From positions 1-7,500 of the forward strand of contig JAFCBW010000057.1 of assembly GCA_017610525.1 (NCBI GenBank): a stretch of 7,500 bases of DNA, in the 5' to 3' direction. Source of the DNA: Candidatus Nanohalarchaeota archaeon. Its GTDB lineage: Archaea; EX4484-52; B79-G9. The notes beneath the pieces were generated by a model. That model made no database searches. It was not told where the DNA came from and saw only the letters and a list, made by a program, of their open reading frames with translations. The first letter of the stretch is position 1; each line of letters starts with the position of its first letter. This document shows positions 5,931 through 7,500 of the stretch, piece after piece. The position numbers and the translations under genes were made by a program.

Positions 5931-5941
5931 GATATATATAT
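5931..5941 (+). promoter_or_regulatory. TATA box of the small membrane protein gene
   Basis: The stretch gatatatatat is centred about 28 bases upstream of the ATG at 5964, predicting transcription from roughly 5961. There is no Shine-Dalgarno in between, so the mRNA would be leaderless. Confidence 0.5.
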
Positions 5942-5963
5942 GTGCTAATGCAAATAACAATTT

Positions 5964-6296
5964 ATGTTAGCGCTAACGATTGCAGCTGCGATACTCATTG
6001 CTTTGGGTATTTATCTTCTATATTTCATTGACAGGAATCTTGAAGAAAACAAGATGTATCTTGTACTTTTTGTAGGTCTTACTCTTGTTGCTCTTGGCAT
6101 CTTCGTCATATTTGCTGCCATGCCTGTTGAACTTATAAAAATGAAAGTTCTGGGTCTTTCAATGGCTGTTGCTGGATTCTGGCTTACCTTCAAATTCCCG
6201 GGAGCCGCTGAACTACAGGGCGAGGGTTTCGGCCTTTTAGGCATTATCCTTGGGCTTATAATCATGATTGTCGGGATTATTCTATTTGTTTTTTAA
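5964..6296 (+). CDS. Small integral membrane protein, four predicted helices, unknown function
   Basis: A 110-residue, strongly hydrophobic protein with four likely membrane segments at about 3-21, 32-52, 60-77 and 87-110. The loops are short (IDRNLEENK; PVELIKM; KFPGAAELQGEGFG). The first and last segments are Ala/Leu/Ile/Gly-rich, and the protein ends in the membrane (GIILFVF). It has no cysteines, no charged residues inside the helices and no recognised motif. I do not recognise the family; small four-helix proteins of this kind are common as uncharacterised archaeal genes. The start is supported by a TATA box giving a leaderless message. The last codons (ttt gtt ttt taa) merge into a T-rich run that probably ends transcription. 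It is not obviously related to its neighbours. Confidence 0.75.
   Translation: MLALTIAAAILIALGIYLLYFIDRNLEENKMYLVLFVGLTLVALGIFVIFAAMPVELIKMKVLGLSMAVAGFWLTFKFPGAAELQGEGFGLLGIILGLIIMIVGIILFVF
5966..5977. promoter_or_regulatory. 12-bp palindrome at the membrane gene start, possible operator
   Basis: The sequence gttagcgctaac is perfectly self-complementary, begins with the last base of the ATG and covers the first codons, right at the predicted transcription start. A site here could block transcription initiation if bound. A 12-base palindrome can also arise by chance, so the call is weak. Confidence 0.25.
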
Positions 6297-6309
6297 ATTT
6301 GTTTTTTAA
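6285..6309 (+). terminator. Oligo-T terminator after the membrane protein gene
   Basis: Two T6 tracts in succession (tttgttttttaa, repeated after a 13-base step) overlap the stop codon and follow it. Archaeal RNA polymerase ends transcription at such oligo-T runs without needing a hairpin. Two further T6 tracts, at 6378 and 6454, come with the 76-bp repeat and would reinforce termination. Confidence 0.55.
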
Positions 6310-6463
6310 TTGCATATCCCCTCTGACCCAACAATTACAAAAGCTTAGGATTCTCCAATTCCACAGATATCCTATGATTTTTTAATTGCATATCCCCTCT
6401 GACCCAACAATTACAAAAGCTTAGGATTCTCCAATTCCACAGATATCCTATGATTTTTTAATT
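6302..6463. repeat. Perfect 76-bp tandem duplication plus 10-bp partial third copy
   Basis: Copy 1 spans 6302-6377 and copy 2 spans 6378-6453. By eye they are identical over all 76 bases, and the first 10 bases (ttttttaatt) recur at 6454-6463. Each unit starts with a T6 tract and contains ctctgaccc, a HindIII-type aagctt, and the short inverted pair taggat/atccta. There is no transposase, no CRISPR-like short repeat-spacer pattern and no credible ORF inside. Perfect identity indicates a recent duplication, probably by slippage or unequal exchange between T6AATT tracts. The segment lies between the membrane gene and the dcd promoter. Confidence 0.95.
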
Positions 6464-6472
6464 TAGGATATC
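6442..6472. promoter_or_regulatory. Inverted repeat (9-bp arms) just upstream of the dcd promoter
   Basis: The arm gatatccta (6442-6450) is the exact reverse complement of taggatatc (6464-6472), with a 13-base T-rich loop holding the fourth T6 tract. The left arm comes from the end of repeat copy 2 and the right arm is unique sequence. It ends about 7 bases before the TATA-like box of dcd, so it could be an operator or a terminator structure. Copy 1 can form only a 6-bp version. Confidence 0.45.
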
Positions 6473-6478
6473 GGATAG

Positions 6479-6488
6479 AAATTTAAAT
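6479..6488 (+). promoter_or_regulatory. TATA-like box of dcd
   Basis: The stretch aaatttaaat is centred about 36 bases upstream of the dcd ATG, predicting transcription from near 6509 with a leader of about 10 bases. No Shine-Dalgarno is seen in that leader. Placement after the oligo-T tracts makes dcd its own transcription unit. Confidence 0.45.
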
Positions 6489-6519
6489 GTTGTAATGTTA
6501 TTTCTGTCCGTTGATACTT

Positions 6520-7134
6520 ATGGTTCTTTCAGACAGGGATATTAAAGCGCGCCTCAAAAAGGGCGACCTCATAATAAAAGACCTTGACCTTGACGTACAG
6601 GTAGGGCCAAGTTCAGTTGACCTGCGCTTAGGTGACCGGTTTCGTATGTTCAAGATGTCAGATCATTCAATGATTGACCCTGCAAGTTATCATGACGGGC
6701 TGATAAAAAAATGGGCTGACGGGCAAACAGAAATTGAAGAGTGCACATACACGAGACTCTATGTTTCCACAAAACCATTTATACTGCACCCCGGCGAATT
6801 CGTGCTTGCATCCCTCAAAGAATATATCTCAATACCCGATGACCTCGTCGGCAGGCTTGAAGGGAGATCTTCTCTTGGCCGCCTTGGTCTTATGGTCCAC
6901 TCAACAGCCGGCTACGTTGACCCCGGTTTCTCAGGACATCTTACTTTGGAGCTTGCAAATGTCGGTAAACTGCCAGTGAAACTATATCCGGGCATGAGAA
7001 TATGCCAGATTGTGTTCCAGGACATGACCTCGCCTGCCGAAGTCCCTTATGGTAAAAAAGAGGGTTCAAAATACCAGGATGAATGCGGCGCTACCCAGAG
7101 CCGGATAAATATTGATGCGGATATTCGCAGTTGA
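6520..7134 (+). CDS. dcd: dCTP deaminase (possibly bifunctional dCTP deaminase/dUTPase)
   Basis: A 204-residue enzyme of the dUTPase superfamily that deaminates dCTP to dUTP on the route to dTMP. Motifs in order: VGPSSVDLRLG (28-38), GRSSLGRLGL (115-124) with the nucleotide-binding Arg-Ser-Ser, HSTAGYVDPGFSGHLTLELANVG (127-149) with the expected catalytic glutamate E144 in the TLEL motif, GMRICQIVF (158-166), and YQDECGATQSRI (185-196) near the C-terminus. The methanogen bifunctional DCD-DUT is also 204 residues whereas the E. coli deaminase is 193, so direct dCTP-to-dUMP conversion is possible but not shown. The ATG at 6520 is preferred over an in-frame TTG at 6511, because VLSDRDIK is the family's usual N-terminus and the TATA box fits. 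It is probably transcribed alone. Confidence 0.95.
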   Translation: MVLSDRDIKARLKKGDLIIKDLDLDVQVGPSSVDLRLGDRFRMFKMSDHSMIDPASYHDGLIKKWADGQTEIEECTYTRLYVSTKPFILHPGEFVLASLKEYISIPDDLVGRLEGRSSLGRLGLMVHSTAGYVDPGFSGHLTLELANVGKLPVKLYPGMRICQIVFQDMTSPAEVPYGKKEGSKYQDECGATQSRINIDADIRS

Positions 7135-7207
7135 TATCTCTCTGGTCTAACGTATTGCTCTTCAGGCGATACCTCTATTTCGCTTGGGATCAGGGATTCC
7201 CATGATT

Positions 7208-7216
7208 ATTATAAAC
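7208..7216 (+). promoter_or_regulatory. TATA-like box ahead of the AlbA_2 gene
   Basis: The stretch attataaac lies about 43 bases upstream of the ATG at 7255, predicting a start near 7237 and a leader of about 18 bases. That leader holds ggggtt at 7243-7248, a weak ribosome-binding match. The rest of the 120-base gap after dcd shows no RNA gene, oligo-T run or repeat that I can support. Confidence 0.4.
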
Positions 7217-7254
7217 ATACTCATACATTCAGATGTATTTGCGGGGTTCAACAT

Positions 7255-7500
7255 ATGAACAAAGAAGAATTAATAGAAAAGCTTGAAGACCTCGAATGGG
7301 AAGATTTCGAGGTAAAAGAAGCTAAGTCAGAAATTCCAAAAAGCAGTTGGGAGACAGTCTGTGCATTTTCTAATACTGTCGGTGGATGGCTTGTATTTGG
7401 CATTAAAAAAACAGGAAAAAAATATGCTATTTCTGGTGTTGAAAATCCGGAAAAAATAGAACAGGACTTTACTACTGTTTTAAGAAATGGAAGCAAGTTC
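7255..7500 (+). CDS. AlbA_2 (Schlafen-like) domain protein, N-terminal 82 residues
   Basis: The frame is open from the ATG at 7255 to the right edge. After an acidic helical start (NKEELIEKLEDLEWEDFEVKE) come E22 of the conserved E-x-K pair (KEAKSEIPKS), WETVCAFSNTVGGWLVFGI at 32-50 and ISGVENPEKIEQDF at 59-72. This is the pattern of the AlbA_2/Schlafen domain (COG2865), found in putative transcriptional regulators and in some nucleases and defence-linked proteins. The members are often 350-500 residues with a winged HTH at the C-terminus, all of which would lie outside the window. The family is fairly certain; the biological role is not known for most archaeal members and cannot be inferred from 82 residues. 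Confidence 0.85.
   Translation, partial: MNKEELIEKLEDLEWEDFEVKEAKSEIPKSSWETVCAFSNTVGGWLVFGIKKTGKKYAISGVENPEKIEQDFTTVLRNGSKF

Noticed and set aside
6326..6395. Minus-strand 17-codon ORF in the repeat unit behind gagggg
   Set aside because: The 76-base unit is not a multiple of three, so the frame does not persist across copies, and the peptide is very short with only a chance-like ribosome site.
6302..6463. CRISPR array or insertion sequence made of the 76-bp units
   Set aside because: Only two direct copies exist with no spacers, no terminal inverted repeats, no transposase and no cas gene; a simple tandem duplication explains it.
7183..7200. Imperfect inverted repeat gggatcagggattccc as a dcd terminator
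   Set aside because: The arms are only about four bases and no oligo-T tract follows, which archaeal termination would need.

Overview
The window looks like part of an archaeal genome. Several genes have AT-rich TATA-like boxes about 25-30 bases upstream of the ATG and little or no leader (the DRG GTPase, the small membrane protein, dcd). One start has a near-perfect Shine-Dalgarno (aggaggtga). The gene families fit an archaeon too: a DRG-type GTPase, a helix-turn-helix regulator of the archaeal COG2522 type, an Ncs6/TtuA-type tRNA thiolase and a 204-residue dCTP deaminase. An IscS/IscU pair is found in only some archaea, so its carrier may be a methanogen-related, Altiarchaeum-like or DPANN lineage; the sequence alone does not settle which.

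Layout. Positions 1-681 (minus strand) hold the N-terminal 227 residues of a DRG-family GTPase that runs off the left edge. A divergent intergenic region (682-855) carries its promoter, an 18-bp perfect palindrome and promoter-like sequence for the rightward unit. Positions 856-4643 hold five tightly packed plus-strand genes: a Cys-rich HTH regulator, cysteine desulfurase (iscS), Fe-S scaffold (iscU), quinolinate synthase (nadA) and an Ncs6/TtuA-type PP-loop tRNA thiolase without the usual N-terminal zinc finger. Junctions are 4-bp overlap, 8-bp overlap, 11-bp gap and 0-bp gap, so this is almost certainly one operon. After a short region with a possible 34-codon gene that has its own TATA box and Shine-Dalgarno comes a second PP-loop protein (4919-5911), MnmA/ThiI-like with a C-terminal NFACT-R_2-like domain. 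Then come a 110-residue four-helix membrane protein, a perfect 76-bp tandem duplication bounded by T6 tracts, dCTP deaminase (dcd), and the start of an AlbA_2/Schlafen-type protein cut off by the right edge.

How the genes fit together. IscS takes sulfur from cysteine and IscU assembles Fe-S clusters. NadA and TtuA-type enzymes are both [4Fe-4S] proteins, and their cluster-ligand cysteines are present here. The operon therefore reads as an Fe-S assembly module packed with two client enzymes and a regulator whose C-terminal Cys/His cluster could sense metal or Fe-S status. The second thiolase just downstream extends the sulfur-transfer theme to tRNA. No wholly new system is evident. The most interesting points are the possible Fe-S-responsive control, the thiolase lacking its zinc finger, the 34-codon gene and the 76-bp duplication between a terminator and the dcd promoter.
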